Source: Pseudomonas sp. N3-W (GTDB lineage Bacteria > Pseudomonadota > Gammaproteobacteria > Pseudomonadales > Pseudomonadaceae). From it: 64,000 nucleotides of DNA. The notes beneath the pieces are model-generated. The model made no database searches. It was not told the origin of the DNA and saw nothing but the letters and a program-made list of their open reading frames with translations. The stretch is from NCBI RefSeq assembly GCF_024970185.1, contig NZ_CP103965.1, positions 3,902,001-3,966,000 of the forward strand. The letters run 5' to 3'. Positions 53,724 through 63,154 of the stretch are shown here, piece by piece; within the stretch, counting starts at the first letter, position 1; every line of letters begins with the position of its first letter. Both the position numbers and the translations under genes were made by a program.

Positions 53724-54563
53724 CCTGTGGGAGCGAGCCTGCTCGCGAAGGCGTCGGGTCAGCTACATTGATGCGGGATGTGCTGGCGTCTTCGCGGGCA
53801 AGCCCGCTCCCACAGTTGATGGCGGTTGGGCTCAAATTTTGTATTCACCTCAAGTCTCCTGTGGGAGCGAGCTTGCTCGCGAAAGCGTCGGGTCAGCCAC
53901 ATTGATACTGGATGTGCTGGCGTCTTCGCGGGCAAGCCCGCTCCCACAGTTGATGGCGGTTGGGCTCAAATTTTTGTATTCACCTCAAGCCTCCTGTGGG
54001 AGCGAGCTTGCTCGCGAAAGCGTCGGGTCAGCCACATTGATGCTGGATGTGCTGGCGTCTTCGCGGGCAAGCCCGCTTCCACAGTTGATGGCGGTTGGGC
54101 TCAATTTTGTATTCACATCAAGTCTCCTGTGGGAGCGAGCTTGCTCGCGAAGGCGTCGGGTCAGCTACATTGATGCTGGATGTGCTGGCGTCTTCGCGGG
54201 CAAGCCCGCTCCCACAGTTGATGGCGGTTGGGCTCAAATTTTGTATTCACCTCAAGTCTCCTGTGGGAGCGAGCCTGCTCGCGAAGGCGTCGGGTCAGCT
54301 ACATTGATGCGGGATGTGCTGGCGTCTTCGCGGGCAAGCCCGCTCCCACAGTTGATGGCGGTTGGGCTCAAATTTTGTATTCACCTCAAGTTTCCTGTGG
54401 GAGCGAGCTTGCTCGCGAAGGCGTCGGGTCAGCTACATTGATGCTGGATGTGCTGGCGTCTTCGCGGGCAAGCCCGCTTCCACAGTTGATGGCGGTTGGG
54501 CTCAAATTTTGTATTCACCTCAAGTTTCCTGTGGGAGCGAGCTTGCTCGCTCCCACAGGGATT
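53724..54563. repeat. Tandem REP array, 6 copies of a 134-bp unit
   Basis: The shared element CACAGTTGATGGCGGTTGGG begins at 53811, 53945, 54080, 54213, 54347 and 54481, so the period is 133-135 bases. Each unit is a REP pair (GAGCGAGCTTGCTCGCGAA and TTCGCGGGCAAGCCCGCT) plus a constant spacer. The last half-copy folds directly into a perfect hairpin (54529-54562). It fills the gap between the convergent preA and dnaE2 genes. Confidence 0.92.
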
Positions 54564-54578
54564 TCGCACGGTCGTACA

Positions 54579-57500
54579 TTAGCGAAAATCGCGGCTCTGC
54601 ACGCTGATGCCATTCAGCAACGGACTCAAATCACTCAAGCGTCCGGCAATCAAATGCCGCACCTCGCCTTCCCTCTCCCAGCGCCCATCGACCTTGAGCA
54701 ATTGCGCCCCCACGAGCACCTGACGCTGGCGTTCAGCCAGGTCGCGCCAGACCACCACATTGACGTTGCCGAATTCATCCTCCAGGGTCACGAACGTCAC
54801 GCCGCTGGCAGTCCCCGGCCGCTGGCGCCCGGTAACCAGCCCGGCAACGCTGACCGGGCGGCCATGTTCAAGGTCGAGCAACTCCCTGGAACTGCGGCAA
54901 CGCCGGGTCTGCAGTTCAGCGCGCAACAACGCCAATGGATGCGGCCCGAGTGTCGTACCCACCGTGGCGTAATCAGCCTGCAAATTCTCGCCGACCGTGG
55001 GTTTGGGCAGGTGCACTTGCGGCTCTTCCTGACGCGGCAAACCGGCAAACAGGCCGAGTTGTTTCTGCACCCCCGCCACTTCCCAGCGTGCCCGATGCCG
55101 GTCACCGGCCAGGCCGCGCAAGGCCCCGGCATCGGCGAGTTGTTCCTGGGCGCGGGCGTCCAGCTGTGCCCGCTCGCCGAGGTCGGCAATGTCGATAAAC
55201 GTCCCCCGCGCCCGTGCGCTCTCAATGCGCCGGGCATCCTCTTCGCGAAAACCCTTGATCATGCGCAAGCCCATGCGAATCGCGGGCTGTGCCCCGGTGA
55301 TCGGTTCCAGGCTGCAATCCCAGTCGCTGGCGCGCACGTCCACCGGACGGATCTGTAAATGATGCCGGCGCGCATCCTGAAGAATCTGGTCAGGGCTGTA
55401 GAAACCCATGGGCCAACTGTTGATCAGCGCACAGGCGAAGGCAGCCGGTTCGTGGCATTTCAGCCAGCAACTGGCATAGGTCAGCAAGGCGAAACTGGCG
55501 GCGTGGGACTCGGGAAACCCGTAGCTGCCAAAGCCCTTGATCTGCTCGAAAATCTGCGCGGCGAACTCTGGGGTGTAGCGTCTTTCTTTCATGCCGTCGG
55601 CTAGTCGCTGCCGATGCGGCTCAAGCCCGCCATGGCGCTTCCAGGCGGCCATGGAGCGGCGCAACTGGTCCGCCTCGCCGGGGCTGTAGCCGGCGGCGAC
55701 GATGGCGATTTGCATGACCTGCTCCTGGAACAGCGGCACGCCCAGCGTCCGTTCCAGAACCACTTCGAGTTCCTGCGACGGATAGACCACCTTTTCATCA
55801 CCGTTTCGGCGACGCAAATACGGATGCACCATCCCGCCCTGAATCGGCCCCGGCCGGACGATTGCCACCTCGATCACCAGGTCATAGAACCTGCGGGGCT
55901 TGAGCCGGGGCAGCATCGACATCTGCGCCCGTGACTCGATCTGGAACACGCCAATGGTGTCCGCCCGACTGATCATGTCGTAGGTGGGCGCGTCTTCGGA
56001 CGGTATCGTCGCCAGGCTCAGCTCAAGTCCGCGATGCCTGTGCAGCAAATCAAAACAACGGCGAATGGCACTGAGCATGCCCAGCGCCAGGATATCGACC
56101 TTGAGCAAGCCCACCGCATCGAGGTCGTCCTTGTCCCACTGAATGATCGTGCGCTCGGCCATGGCTGCGTTTTCCACTGGCACCAGGGTGTCCAGCGGCT
56201 GCTCGGAAATCACGAAACCACCGGGGTGCTGCGACAGGTGCCGAGGGAAGCCGATCAGCTGCCCGGTCAGGCTCAGTACCCGGCGCAACACCGGGCTGTC
56301 GGGATCGAAACCGCCTTCACGCAGGCGCTCCACGGGTGGCGTCTGGTCGCTCCAATGACCACAGCAATCGGCCAGGGCATTGATCTGGTCCGGCGGCAAT
56401 CCGAGCGCCTTGGCCACGTCGCGTACCGCGCCCGCGGCGTGGTAGGTGCTGACCACAGCGGTCAGTGCGGCGCGGGTGCGGCCGTAACGCCGGAACACGT
56501 ATTGAAGGACTTCTTCGCGGCGCTCATGCTCGAAATCGACGTCAATGTCCGGCGGCTCGTTGCGCTCCCTGGACAGAAAGCGTTCGAACAACATCGTGCT
56601 TCGGTCCGGGTCGATTTCCGTGATGCCCAGGGCAAAACACACCACCGAGTTGGCGGCCGAGCCCCGCCCCTGACAGAGGATTTTCTGATCACGAGCGAAG
56701 CGCACGATGTCGTGGACCGTCAGGAAATAACTCTCGTAGCCCAGTTCGGCGATCAGCTCCAGCTCTTTGTCGATCTGCTTCAATACTTCGGCTGTCGGTG
56801 CTTTCCAGCGCCACTGGATGCCCTCTTCAGTCAAATGCCGCAGCCAGGACGTGCCCGTATGGCCTTCGGGCACCAACTCGCGGGGATACTCATAACGCAA
56901 CTGCTTCAGGTCGAAGGTGCAACGCCGGGCGATGGTCAGGGTTTCGGCCAGCAAGGCCGGCGGATAGCACTCGCCCAACGCTTCAAGGCTGCGCAGGTGC
57001 CGCTCGCCGTTGGGGTGCAGGCGCATCCCGGCCTCGGCCACCGGCAGGTGATGGCGGATCGCGGTCATGGTGTCCTGCAAGGCACGTCGGCCGCGGGCGT
57101 GCATGTGCACATCGCCGCTGGCCACCGCCGGGATTTGCAGTTCCCCGGCCAGGGTCAGCAGCGCGGCCAGCCGCCGAGTGTCATCCTGCCCGCGATGCAA
57201 CTGCACGGCCAGCCACAGGCGTTCGGCAAAAACCTGCTTGAGCCAGCGCCCCTGTTCAACCGCCTCGACGGTGTCCGGTATCCACAACGCCAACAACCCC
57301 GGCAACGGTTCGCTGAAGTCTTCGCGCAGCACCTGGTACTGGCCTTTGTGCGTTCGGCGCCGCGCCCGGGTGATCAATCGACACAGCGCCTGATAACCCT
57401 CAAGGTTCTCCACCAGCAGCACCACTTTGGGGCCGTTTTCGAGGCGTATTTCACTGCCGATGATCAGCGGCAGCTCAACCGCCTTGGCCGCCTGCCAGGC

Positions 57501-57653
57501 GCGGACGATGCCGGCCAGGGTGCATTCATCGGTAATGGCCAAGGCTTGATAGCCTTGTTTTTTGGCCCGCTGAAACAGCTCCAGGGCACTGGAGGCACCG
57601 CGCTGGAAGCTGAAGTTCGACAGGCAGTGCAGCTCGGCATAGTCGACGCTCAT
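54579..57653 (-). CDS. dnaE2: Error-prone DNA polymerase III alpha subunit DnaE2 (ImuC)
   Basis: 1024 aa; the ATG before [15 protein letters not shown] overlaps the imuB stop by four bases. An N-terminal PHP domain ([19 protein letters not shown]) precedes the palm with catalytic acidic residues in [24 protein letters not shown] text. Further on come [25 protein letters not shown] sequence, a helix-hairpin-helix and an OB-fold ([17 protein letters not shown]). The length is that of DnaE2, not DnaE1. It copies across DNA lesions under SOS control together with ImuA and ImuB. Confidence 0.95.
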   Translation of the reverse strand: MSVDYAELHCLSNFSFQRGASSALELFQRAKKQGYQALAITDECTLAGIVRAWQAAKAVELPLIIGSEIRLENGPKVVLLVENLEGYQALCRLITRARRRTHKGQYQVLREDFSEPLPGLLALWIPDTVEAVEQGRWLKQVFAERLWLAVQLHRGQDDTRRLAALLTLAGELQIPAVASGDVHMHARGRRALQDTMTAIRHHLPVAEAGMRLHPNGERHLRSLEALGECYPPALLAETLTIARRCTFDLKQLRYEYPRELVPEGHTGTSWLRHLTEEGIQWRWKAPTAEVLKQIDKELELIAELGYESYFLTVHDIVRFARDQKILCQGRGSAANSVVCFALGITEIDPDRSTMLFERFLSRERNEPPDIDVDFEHERREEVLQYVFRRYGRTRAALTAVVSTYHAAGAVRDVAKALGLPPDQINALADCCGHWSDQTPPVERLREGGFDPDSPVLRRVLSLTGQLIGFPRHLSQHPGGFVISEQPLDTLVPVENAAMAERTIIQWDKDDLDAVGLLKVDILALGMLSAIRRCFDLLHRHRGLELSLATIPSEDAPTYDMISRADTIGVFQIESRAQMSMLPRLKPRRFYDLVIEVAIVRPGPIQGGMVHPYLRRRNGDEKVVYPSQELEVVLERTLGVPLFQEQVMQIAIVAAGYSPGEADQLRRSMAAWKRHGGLEPHRQRLADGMKERRYTPEFAAQIFEQIKGFGSYGFPESHAASFALLTYASCWLKCHEPAAFACALINSWPMGFYSPDQILQDARRHHLQIRPVDVRASDWDCSLEPITGAQPAIRMGLRMIKGFREEDARRIESARARGTFIDIADLGERAQLDARAQEQLADAGALRGLAGDRHRARWEVAGVQKQLGLFAGLPRQEEPQVHLPKPTVGENLQADYATVGTTLGPHPLALLRAELQTRRCRSSRELLDLEHGRPVSVAGLVTGRQRPGTASGVTFVTLEDEFGNVNVVVWRDLAERQRQVLVGAQLLKVDGRWEREGEVRHLIAGRLSDLSPLLNGISVQSRDFR

Positions 57654-59065
57654 GCAAACCAGCCTTGCAGCCACAGGGGGCCGTCCTCGCCCACGGTTCG
57701 ATAGGCCCAGCCCTGCTGGCCGGCGCGGGTCTGGATCAGGTAGTAGTCGCGGCGCACATCGTCGCCGTCCCACCAACCGGATTCGATACGCTCCGGGCCC
57801 ATGAGAATCCGCGCCGAGCCTTCGTGTACGGCCTGCGGTTCGGTGAGCAGCCAGCCAGGCCGTTTTACCCCCGGCACCCCGGCGCAAACCTGGCTGTCGG
57901 CACGGGGCTGCCAGGCGCATTCGGGCCGATGATCGGCCTGGAACCGCAAGCCCTGCACCGCCTCATCCCCCAGCCGTGCCCGCAGGCGTTCGCGCAGTTG
58001 CTCCCAGGGCATGGATTGCTGCGGGCGGTCGTCGAACAGTTCCTGACACTGGGGTACAAAGGCCGGCAAGTCTTCGGCCCGCAGGCGAAAGCCACGCACG
58101 GGGGCCTCGACCTGCACCTGCTCCAGACGCCCTCGGGCCAGTTCGAACAGCATCGCCGCGTCGCGCTCGGCCCCCAACAGACCGACCTTGATCAGGGTGT
58201 CCGGCAACCCGGCATGTTCAAGGAGCAGATCGAAACGCTGCACGCCGCTGTCCCGGCCGCAGAGGAACGCCGACAGATCGCCGGTCAACCGCCTCAGGGG
58301 AAACAACAGGGCCTGATGGGATTGCACATCGAAATTGAGTTCGATGCGCACATCGAAACGGTCCGGCGGCAAGTAGAACGCCAGGGCCAGAGGGCGCTCG
58401 CCCAGCAGGGTGTCCAGATGCTTGAGTACCTGGGCTTCGAAGCGCCGGGCCAGCGTGTGCCGGGGCAAGGCCTGCACTTGACTCAAGGTACGCAGGCCCA
58501 TGCGCGACAGGGCCGTGGCCACCGCAGGCTCCAGAGCCAGACGGTCGATGGGCAGTTGACCGAGATGATGCTGCAAGGCCTGAGCGTCCGGCACCACCAG
58601 CCCGTCATAGACATTGGCCAACACCCTGGCCGCCACCGGGTTGGGCGCGGCGACGATGCGGTGACGAAAGCCCAGCGCCGTGAGTTCGGCGCGCAACCGG
58701 ACCTCGAACTGTGGCCACGGACCGAACAGCCCCAGGCTCGATTCGATTTCAAACACCACGGCACGGGGGTAATGCACGCTGACCTGCGCACTGAAGCGAT
58801 AGGCCCAGGCGGCGAGAAATTGCTGCCACTGTTCAATCTCGGCGGCGTCGTAGTTGGCGGTGGCAAAGCCTTTGCTCAGCGCCTGGGCGGCGGTCATTGA
58901 CTGACCGGGACGCAGGCCCAGCGCCCGCGCCGAGCCGTTGACGGCCTGCAACACACGACGCTGGGCCGGGCCGGTCAGCAGCGCCAGCGGCTCATCGGGA
59001 TTGGCGCGCTGGCGCAGCACGGCGTCCAGCGCCAATTGCGGGAAAACAATACAGACCCAACGCAT
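57650..59065 (-). CDS. imuB: ImuB, Y-family polymerase-like translesion factor
   Basis: 471 aa from the ATG before [12 protein letters not shown], with GAGG upstream. It has the Y-family layout (fingers/palm, GMRTL-like [13 protein letters not shown] thumb, little finger), but the catalytic acids are gone: [10 protein letters not shown] stands where active enzymes have VDMDAFFA, and [11 protein letters not shown] where they have SIDEAYLD. ImuB therefore serves as the scaffold joining DnaE2, ImuA and the sliding clamp. The first codon is eight bases beyond the imuA stop. Confidence 0.94.
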   Translation of the reverse strand: MRWVCIVFPQLALDAVLRQRANPDEPLALLTGPAQRRVLQAVNGSARALGLRPGQSMTAAQALSKGFATANYDAAEIEQWQQFLAAWAYRFSAQVSVHYPRAVVFEIESSLGLFGPWPQFEVRLRAELTALGFRHRIVAAPNPVAARVLANVYDGLVVPDAQALQHHLGQLPIDRLALEPAVATALSRMGLRTLSQVQALPRHTLARRFEAQVLKHLDTLLGERPLALAFYLPPDRFDVRIELNFDVQSHQALLFPLRRLTGDLSAFLCGRDSGVQRFDLLLEHAGLPDTLIKVGLLGAERDAAMLFELARGRLEQVQVEAPVRGFRLRAEDLPAFVPQCQELFDDRPQQSMPWEQLRERLRARLGDEAVQGLRFQADHRPECAWQPRADSQVCAGVPGVKRPGWLLTEPQAVHEGSARILMGPERIESGWWDGDDVRRDYYLIQTRAGQQGWAYRTVGEDGPLWLQGWFA

Positions 59066-59072
59066 GGCAACC

Positions 59073-59690
59073 TCAATGCCCCATGGCAAAGGCAATCGGC
59101 GCCGAGCGGGCCAACCCGCCCCGGCATTTGAGTACCCGCAACTGCGCGGGCCGCGCATCGATGGCAATGCGCAGGGCCGCTGGTGACGGATTGACGGCTT
59201 CATGGATCGAGCGATAGGCAAAAGCCAGGGTCTGGCCGGTTTCCGCCGCCACCTGCAAGCGTCGCAACGCCCGGTCATCGGCCTTGTGCGGCCAGCACAG
59301 TACGGCGCCACAACTGCCTGAGCGCAGGCATTGTTCTGCCGCCCACAAGGCATCGCGTTCACTGGCCTGGATGATCGACAGCTGTCGCAGATCGACCCCG
59401 GCGTCCTGCCAGGCCTGGGGATACGGGATATAGGGGGGCGCCACCAGCACGATGCGCTCACCCGCCGCCGACAAGCGCGCCAGCGTCGGCCACACCAGCT
59501 GCAACTCGCCAATGCCCTGCCCGGCCAGCAGTATTTCGCTCAACGCCGCCTCCGGCCAGCCACCGCAGGGCAATGCCGCATCCAGTGCCGCGTGCCCGGT
59601 GGGTTGCGGGCTGACTGCCGGTGGCGCAGGCCGGCCCTTCCAGACCTGGCCGCCATTGAACAGCGTGTCCAGCGCAACGACGGCGCCCAT
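59073..59690 (-). CDS. imuA: ImuA, RecA-like translesion synthesis accessory protein
   Basis: 205 aa (an extra GTG codon immediately upstream would add one residue). SulA/RecA-like fold: GHAALDAALPCGGWPEAALSEIL, LLAGQGIGELQLVWPTLARL and IVLVAPPYIPYPQAWQDAGV. The Walker A lysine is absent (AGQGIGELQL). It works with ImuB and DnaE2 in damage-induced mutagenesis. Its ATG overlaps the lexA stop (TGATG). Confidence 0.9.
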   Translation of the reverse strand: MGAVVALDTLFNGGQVWKGRPAPPAVSPQPTGHAALDAALPCGGWPEAALSEILLAGQGIGELQLVWPTLARLSAAGERIVLVAPPYIPYPQAWQDAGVDLRQLSIIQASERDALWAAEQCLRSGSCGAVLCWPHKADDRALRRLQVAAETGQTLAFAYRSIHEAVNPSPAALRIAIDARPAQLRVLKCRGGLARSAPIAFAMGH

Positions 59691-60307
59691 CACCCGCGCC
59701 TCACCAGACCGCAGAACAGCCCTTCGATGGCCAGGTCCTGATCGGCCTCGACGTTGATCGCCTGGTACGCCGGGTTGCGCGGCAACAGCCGAACGCGGCC
59801 GCCGACCCGCTCGAAGCGTTTGATGGTGACTTCGCCATCCAGGCGTGCCACCACGATCTGGCCATTGAGCGCGTCCGGAGTACGGTGCACCGCCACCAGA
59901 TCGCCGTCGAGAATGCCGTCGTCGATCATCGAATCGCCCTGGACCCGCAGCAGGTAATCCGGGGGACGGGAGAACATCGCCGGGTCGAGAAACAGGCGGC
60001 TGTGGACCTCGGCATCGGCACCGATCGGCGCACCCGCCGCCACTCGACCGAGTACCGGAATGTCCAGTAACTCGGGGCGCGCCGGTTGCCCGAGCAGGCG
60101 AATGCCCCGCGCCTGATGCGCGTTGACCTCGATAAAGCCGGCTTCGGTCAACGCCAGCACATGCTTGCGCGCCACGCTGCGGGAGGCAAAACCAAAAGCC
60201 TCGCTGATTTCAGCGAGGCTCGGGGACTGACCGTGCTCCGCGATTCGATCACGGATAAAGGTCAGGATGGCAGTACGGCGGGGAGTCAGAGTGGTCATGG
60301 AGTACAT
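59690..60307 (-). CDS. lexA2: LexA repressor, second copy (LexA2 type)
   Basis: 205 aa. The best start is the ATG five bases after AGGAG, giving MYSMTTL; an internal ATG nine bases later is possible. The N-terminal winged helix covers residues 1-70 (ILTFIRDRIAEHGQSPSLAEI). The self-cleavage bond is Ala91-Gly92 (RVAAGAPIG), Ser126 (GDSMIDD) and Lys163 (VTIKRF) form the catalytic dyad. It heads the lexA-imuA-imuB-dnaE2 operon and carries its own operator over the start codon. Confidence 0.94.
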   Translation of the reverse strand: MYSMTTLTPRRTAILTFIRDRIAEHGQSPSLAEISEAFGFASRSVARKHVLALTEAGFIEVNAHQARGIRLLGQPARPELLDIPVLGRVAAGAPIGADAEVHSRLFLDPAMFSRPPDYLLRVQGDSMIDDGILDGDLVAVHRTPDALNGQIVVARLDGEVTIKRFERVGGRVRLLPRNPAYQAINVEADQDLAIEGLFCGLVRRG

Positions 60308-60315
60308 TTGTACTC
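60300..60315. promoter_or_regulatory. LexA2-type SOS operator
   Basis: GAGTAC-ATTT-GTACTC is a perfect 16-base palindrome. It matches the AGTAC-N4-GT(A/G)CT element bound by the second LexA of Pseudomonas, and differs from the CTGTAT-N4-ATACAG box of LexA1. It covers the lexA start codon and lies three bases from the ribosome site, so binding would block the whole operon. Confidence 0.82.
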
Positions 60316-60345
60316 CTGTAGGATATGACTGACAAGAACCGCCAG

Positions 60346-61260
60346 TCAGCTCAAGCCTCGGGCCGCCAGAAATGCACTGATGTAGTCGATAAAGGCCAAC
60401 ACCTTGGCGGTCGCCCGTCGATGGCTCGGGTACACCGCCAGGATGTGCGCGCCAAAGCTGTCCGGGTCGATGTCGTAGTCCGCCATCACCCGCACCAGCT
60501 GCCCGTCGGCAATGTAGGGCGCAGCACTCCACAGCGGTGTGTGCAGCAACCCGCGCCCGGCCAGGGCATTGGCCAGCAGCAAATCATAATTGTCGCTGCG
60601 CAGGCGTGGCGATCGGGGTTGCGGCAGGCTCAGGCGCTGGCCATCGCGCTCGGCCCACCAGAACTCGCGGCTGAGCAAGGGGTGGCGATACAGCAGCCAC
60701 TCATGTTCATCGAGGGTTTGCGGCGTGACCAGCCCCTTGCGGGCCAGATAGGCGGGGCTGGCACACAACGCCAGACGGTTGCTGCCCACCACGCGGGCAA
60801 TCAGCCCCGGCAGGTCGTCATGGCCTTCGCGCAGGGCCAGGTCGTAGCCACTTTCCAGCAAATTGACGAATGCGTCGCACAGGTCCACGTGCAGATCGAT
60901 CTGCGGGTATTGCTGCACAAAACCGCCACAGACTTCGTCAAGGAACGCGCGCCCATAGGCCAGCGGGGCGGTGATTTTCAAGCTGCCGCGCAGCCCGTGT
61001 TGCAACTGCTCGATCTCCTCGCCGGCCTCCTCCAGGCGCTGCAACACCTGACGAGCGGTGTCCAGATAAAGCCGCCCGGATTCTGTCAGCAGAATGCGCC
61101 GGGTGCTGCGCTCGAACAGCCGGGCGCCGAGTTCGGCTTCCAGGTGATTGACCGCTTTGGTCAGCGCCGACGGCGTCTTGCCCAGTTGCTCGGCGGCGCG
61201 GCTGAAACTGCCGAGTTGCGCCGTGACCACAAACATTTTCAGTGCGCCCAGCTTGTCCAT
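60346..61260 (-). CDS. LysR-family transcriptional regulator
   Basis: 304 aa. The HTH region DKLGALKMFVVTAQLGSFSRAA with LGKTPSALTKAVNHLEAELG is of the PhcA/DsdC-like 'LysR with PSALTKAV' type common in Pseudomonas. The C-terminal domain binds an effector. It is divergent from the amidohydrolase gene, with 103 bases between, so that gene is its likely target. The upstream reading frame beyond the ATG is not supported. Confidence 0.9.
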   Translation of the reverse strand: MDKLGALKMFVVTAQLGSFSRAAEQLGKTPSALTKAVNHLEAELGARLFERSTRRILLTESGRLYLDTARQVLQRLEEAGEEIEQLQHGLRGSLKITAPLAYGRAFLDEVCGGFVQQYPQIDLHVDLCDAFVNLLESGYDLALREGHDDLPGLIARVVGSNRLALCASPAYLARKGLVTPQTLDEHEWLLYRHPLLSREFWWAERDGQRLSLPQPRSPRLRSDNYDLLLANALAGRGLLHTPLWSAAPYIADGQLVRVMADYDIDPDSFGAHILAVYPSHRRATAKVLAFIDYISAFLAARGLS

Positions 61261-61277
61261 GCTTTTTCCATTCAGGC

Positions 61278-61289
61278 AAAAACGTTTTT
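61278..61289. promoter_or_regulatory. AAAAACGTTTTT palindrome in the divergent promoter
   Basis: A perfect 12-base palindrome lies 75 bases before the amidohydrolase ATG and 18 before the LysR ATG, a fair place for a LysR or other dimeric site. Confidence 0.35.
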
Positions 61290-61363
61290 CGTCAGGCAGG
61301 CGTTCTGCTGCGGGTGAGCTGCCACTAATCTGGCCATCAGACGCAATAACAAGGAAATGTTCA

Positions 61364-63103
61364 ATGAAAAGATTCATCCCGAATCTGTTGGTCGCCGCCG
61401 TCAGTTTTGCCTCAATGGAAGCCATGGCCACCACTGACCTGGTGTTGCTCAATGGCAAGATTTTCACCGCCGACCGCCGCCAGCCTCAGGTCCAGGCCCT
61501 GGCGGTGCAGGACGGCAAAGTGCTGCAAGTGGGCAGCGACACACAGATCAGGGCCTTGATCGAACCCGGCACCCAAGTGGTCGACCTCGGCAGCCAGACC
61601 CTGATGCCGGGCCTGATCGACAGTCATTCCCACGCGATCTTCGGCGGCCTGGAAATGGTCGCGGCCAATATGGAAGACGAGGTAGTCAGCCTCGATGAAC
61701 TGGAAAAACGCCTGCGCGGCTGGCGTGACGACGGCAAGGCCCGGCATGGCGATGTGTTGAGCGTGGCCGGCATGAGTTCGGCTTATTGGGCGCAGGCCGA
61801 GGCCTTTGGCAAGATCTTCAACAGTGGCGAATGGGCCACCGTGCAGGTGGTCTTCACCGGCAGCGACCACCACACCGCGTGGGCCAACAACGTGATGCTG
61901 GAGCGCGCCGGCATAAACGCCGCCCTGCTGAAAAACCTGCCGGGCGCCGAGCGCGACACCATCGGCACACTCGCCGACGGTCGTCCCAACGGCTTTCTGG
62001 TGGACGCTGGTTGGGACCGGGTCGCCTCGAACATGCCGGTGCCGAGCCCCGCCGACATGTTGAAGGCTGCGCAAACCGCCGTGCGCTACAACAACAGCCT
62101 CGGCATCACCGCCTGGATGGACCCGGCCGCCAACGCCGCGCCGGGCGAGCCGGTGTTCGCCCTCAAGCCCACGGAGAACACCGTCGGCGTATTGCCCGTT
62201 TACAAAGCCCTGTCGCAAACCGGTGGCATGAGCGCCCACGTCGCCGCCCTGCTGGTGGCCAACCCGAAAAGCATTCCGGCCGATCTCGACACCCTGGACA
62301 AGGTCCGTCGGCAATTTCAGGGCATCCCCAACCTGACCCTGCCCGGCATCAAGATCTTCGCCGACGGCGTGATCGAATACCCGGCCCAGAGCGCGGCGAT
62401 GATCGATCCGTACAACAACTCGCACAAACAAGGTGAGTTGCTGATTGATCCGCAGCATTTCGGCGAACTGGTCAGCGCCATTGACCAACGCGGCTGGCTG
62501 GTGCACATCCACGCCATCGGCGACCGGGCGGTGCGTGAATCCCTGAACGGCATCGCGCAGGCGCGCAAAGACCGGCAGAGCGGTGTGACGCACTCCATCA
62601 CCCACCTGCAAATGGTCAACCCGAAGGAGTTTGCCCGGTTCAAGCCGCTGAACGTCATCGCTTCGATGCAGTTGCTGTGGGCCACCGCCGATGACTACAC
62701 CACGGGCATGATCAAGCCCTATGTCAGCGCCCTGGCGTTCCGTTATCAGTACCCGGCGCACTCGCTGCTCAAACAGGGCGCGACCATTGCCGGCGCCAGC
62801 GACTGGCCGGTGTCTTCGCCAAACCCATTCAATGCCATGGCCCAGGCGATCACCCGAATCGGCCCGCTGGGCGTACTCAACGCCGATGAACGCATCGACC
62901 GCGAAACGATGTTCTACGCCTACACCGTCAACGCCGCCCGCACCATCGGCCTGGAGCAGCAGATCGGCTCGTTGAGTGCCGGGAAACAGGCCGACTTCAT
63001 CGTGCTGGATCGCGATGTTTTCAGCGTTGACGACAAAGCCCTGCACGACACTCAGGTGCTGCAGACGTGGTTTGCCGGGCGTCAGGTCTACAATCGCCTG
63101 TAA
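61364..63103 (+). CDS. Exported amidohydrolase (YtcJ-like)
   Basis: 579 aa; AAGGAA precedes the ATG. A signal peptide KRFIPNLLVAAVSFASMEAMA targets the periplasm. It is of the amidohydrolase_3 type: HxH in GLIDSHSHAIFGG, a His in VHIHAIGDRAV, THLQMVNP and an Asp in AGASDWPVSSPN; the chain ends PADFIVLDRDVF-like. Substrates of such enzymes are mostly undefined amides or esters. Likely under the divergent LysR gene. Confidence 0.9.
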   Translation: MKRFIPNLLVAAVSFASMEAMATTDLVLLNGKIFTADRRQPQVQALAVQDGKVLQVGSDTQIRALIEPGTQVVDLGSQTLMPGLIDSHSHAIFGGLEMVAANMEDEVVSLDELEKRLRGWRDDGKARHGDVLSVAGMSSAYWAQAEAFGKIFNSGEWATVQVVFTGSDHHTAWANNVMLERAGINAALLKNLPGAERDTIGTLADGRPNGFLVDAGWDRVASNMPVPSPADMLKAAQTAVRYNNSLGITAWMDPAANAAPGEPVFALKPTENTVGVLPVYKALSQTGGMSAHVAALLVANPKSIPADLDTLDKVRRQFQGIPNLTLPGIKIFADGVIEYPAQSAAMIDPYNNSHKQGELLIDPQHFGELVSAIDQRGWLVHIHAIGDRAVRESLNGIAQARKDRQSGVTHSITHLQMVNPKEFARFKPLNVIASMQLLWATADDYTTGMIKPYVSALAFRYQYPAHSLLKQGATIAGASDWPVSSPNPFNAMAQAITRIGPLGVLNADERIDRETMFYAYTVNAARTIGLEQQIGSLSAGKQADFIVLDRDVFSVDDKALHDTQVLQTWFAGRQVYNRL

Positions 63104-63154
63104 CCACCGCATCCCCATAGACGCTGGCGAAGCCTGCTCCAGGGGGGGCTTGTG

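Noticed and set aside
53839..54441. Open frames in the 134-bp array
   Set aside because: Repeat artefacts of the same kind.
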